Positions 63,124-64,000 of a DNA stretch of 64,000 nucleotides are shown here, one piece after another. The first letter of the stretch is position 1. Each line of letters starts with the position of its first letter. The notes under the pieces were generated by a model. The model saw only the letters and a program-made list of their open reading frames with translations, did no database searches and was not told the origin of the DNA. The DNA is from Nocardiopsis potens DSM 45234. GTDB lineage: Bacteria; Actinomycetota; Actinomycetes; Streptosporangiales; Streptosporangiaceae. The translations under genes and the position numbers were made by a program. The stretch covers positions 62,001-126,000 of the forward strand of contig NZ_ANBB01000033.1 in the NCBI RefSeq assembly GCF_000341105.1, read 5' to 3'.

Positions 63124-63156
63124 GAACGCCCCCGGCCCGCGAGGCCGGGGGCGTTC
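63124..63156 (+). terminator. Terminator after tRNA-Tyr
   Basis: A perfect 14-bp stem GAACGCCCCCGGCC (63124-63137) with GGCCGGGGGCGTTC (63143-63156), 5-base loop, followed by TCGTTT. Confidence 0.85.
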
Positions 63157-63663
63157 TCGTTTCCGCGGCCCCTCCGGCGGCCCTCCCCCCTGCTCCCGTT
63201 CCTCCCGAGCGGCACCGCTCCCGCCCTCTTCGGCCCGGTTTCGGCGATGACCGGGCGGTGCGCGCCGGAGCGGGCTAGGCTCGGACCGCCCCCGGCGCCC
63301 CCGCGGTCTTCTTGGACAGAGGGTGTGTGCGCTGGGTGACCGTATAGGGCGTGACCGAAACCCGGGCGTGGTCCGGGCCGCCGATCCGCCCGGCCGGCCC
63401 GCCCCCGGCGCCCGAAGCCCGCGCCCGCCGGATCAGCCGCCCGCTCCGCCGCCGCCCCGGGCCCGCTTCCGCCGCTCCGCTTCAGCGGGGCCCTTCCGCG
63501 CCCCCGCCGCCCGGCGTATCCGACTCGGCGGAGGAGATCCGATTCTTCCGGTTCAGCCGTTCGGTGGGGAATATCCGAGGATATCCGGGCGGCCGAGAAT
63601 TTCTTTGCCGATGGATGGTCCGGGAATGCCCGGATTAGACACTCTCCTTCCCCTGTTTCGGCG
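63157..63663. other. Non-coding region before the last gene
   Basis: About 500 bases, GC-rich at first and becoming AT-richer towards the promoter of the next gene. The open frames here are Pro/Arg/Gly-rich and out of pattern for coding. I see no gene or clear repeat. Confidence 0.5.
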
Positions 63664-63693
63664 TTGACAAAATACGGTGAGTAGCCCGATGAT
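63664..63693 (+). promoter_or_regulatory. Candidate promoter of the terminal secreted-protein gene
   Basis: TTGACA (63664-63669) and GATGAT (63688-63693) with an 18-base spacer, about 80 bases before ATG 63771. The -35 is a perfect consensus; the -10 is moderate. Confidence 0.5.
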
Positions 63694-63770
63694 TACGGCA
63701 GTCCACCGCGAGAAGGCGCGTCACTGCGCTTTTTCATCAACCTCCCGCGGAATTCTCCGGAGGAATCCCA

Positions 63771-64000
63771 ATGAAGAAGATCACCGCTGCCGGCCTGCTC
63801 GTCGGTGCCGCCCTGGGCTCCGTGCTGATGGCCGCCCCGGCCCACGCCGGTGACAGCAGCGACCAGCAGTTCAACCAGAACCTGCAGCTGGTCCCGGTCC
63901 AGGTCTGCAACGCCAACGTCGCGGTCCTCGGCGCCAACGTGCCGATCCTGTCGCCGCAGACCGTCGCCGGCGACTGCACCAACGGCCCGGTCCAGACCAA
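63771..64000 (+). CDS. Small secreted protein, partial (runs off the window)
   Basis: ATG 63771 follows GGAGGAA, an excellent ribosome binding site. The first 26 residues are a clear signal peptide (MKKITAAGLLVGAALG... ending APAHA-GDS). The mature part seen so far is Gln/Asn/Val-rich with QVCNANVAVLGANVP and VAGDC, i.e. two Cys flanking a hydrophobic Asn/Gly-rich stretch. This is reminiscent of chaplin-type surface proteins, but the spacing between the Cys (22 residues) is larger than the usual ~17, so the family is not assigned. The end is outside the window. Confidence 0.75.
   Translation, partial: MKKITAAGLLVGAALGSVLMAAPAHAGDSSDQQFNQNLQLVPVQVCNANVAVLGANVPILSPQTVAGDCTNGPVQT

Noticed and set aside
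63323-63667. Overlapping plus-strand frames before the last gene
   Set aside because: Composition is Pro/Arg/Ala filler, and two frames overlap with no preference.

Overview
The window looks like a contiguous piece of a high-GC actinobacterial chromosome. The signs are G/C-biased third codon positions, many GTG starts, ATGA/GTGA stop-start overlaps, a BldC-type regulator, an AfsR/SARP-type giant regulator, the mycobacterial/streptomycete proC - small excisionase-like HTH association, a complete nuoA-N operon and menaquinone genes. Family level (for example Nocardiopsaceae) is a guess. No phage, IS element, CRISPR array or rRNA was seen. There is one tRNA gene (Tyr).

Left arm (1-18 kb): a twice-frameshifted hypothetical gene, an orphan gene, a dienelactone hydrolase, a VapBC-like toxin-antitoxin pair behind mutY, an anchored secreted protein, radA, a secreted SGNH esterase, a lipoprotein, a methyltransferase, a TIM-barrel isomerase, and a two-gene unit (FMN-reductase/Old Yellow Enzyme fusion plus MFS exporter) divergent from an 1120-residue SARP/NB-ARC regulator. 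Three copies of a 66-bp palindrome sit just 3' of genes here. Then come proline dehydrogenase and proC.

Middle (18-47 kb): acuC-like deacetylase, a phosphatase-like protein, a small HTH protein, the system II cytochrome c maturation operon (ResA-like, CcdA, ResB, CcsA), bldC, a DUF4229 membrane protein, menG, a geranylgeranyl reductase (MenJ-like), the uninterrupted 14-gene nuoA-N operon (30417-46431), and a long-chain polyprenyl diphosphate synthase. This is a respiratory block: quinone head-group methylation, side-chain saturation and synthesis, complex I, and cytochrome c assembly. Two sequences match the operator of the NADH-sensing repressor Rex, one ahead of the MenJ-like gene and one ahead of nuoA, suggesting common redox control.

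Right arm (47-64 kb): PRC-barrel protein, RarD-type permease, MsrA, an S-adenosyl methyltransferase, two orphans, a Uma2 nuclease-fold protein, a protein with a Gln/Tyr/Gly-rich repeat tail, an NAD(P)-binding protein, an acyl-CoA synthetase, the korAB 2-oxoacid:ferredoxin oxidoreductase, an HtpX-like M48 protease, YajQ, tRNA-Tyr, and the start of a small secreted protein that runs off the window.

The observations most worth a second look are the 66-bp palindrome family, the Rex boxes and adjoining structured element before the MenJ-like gene, the FMN-reductase/OYE fusion beside its own SARP, and the prion-like repeat protein. None of these has been checked against databases.
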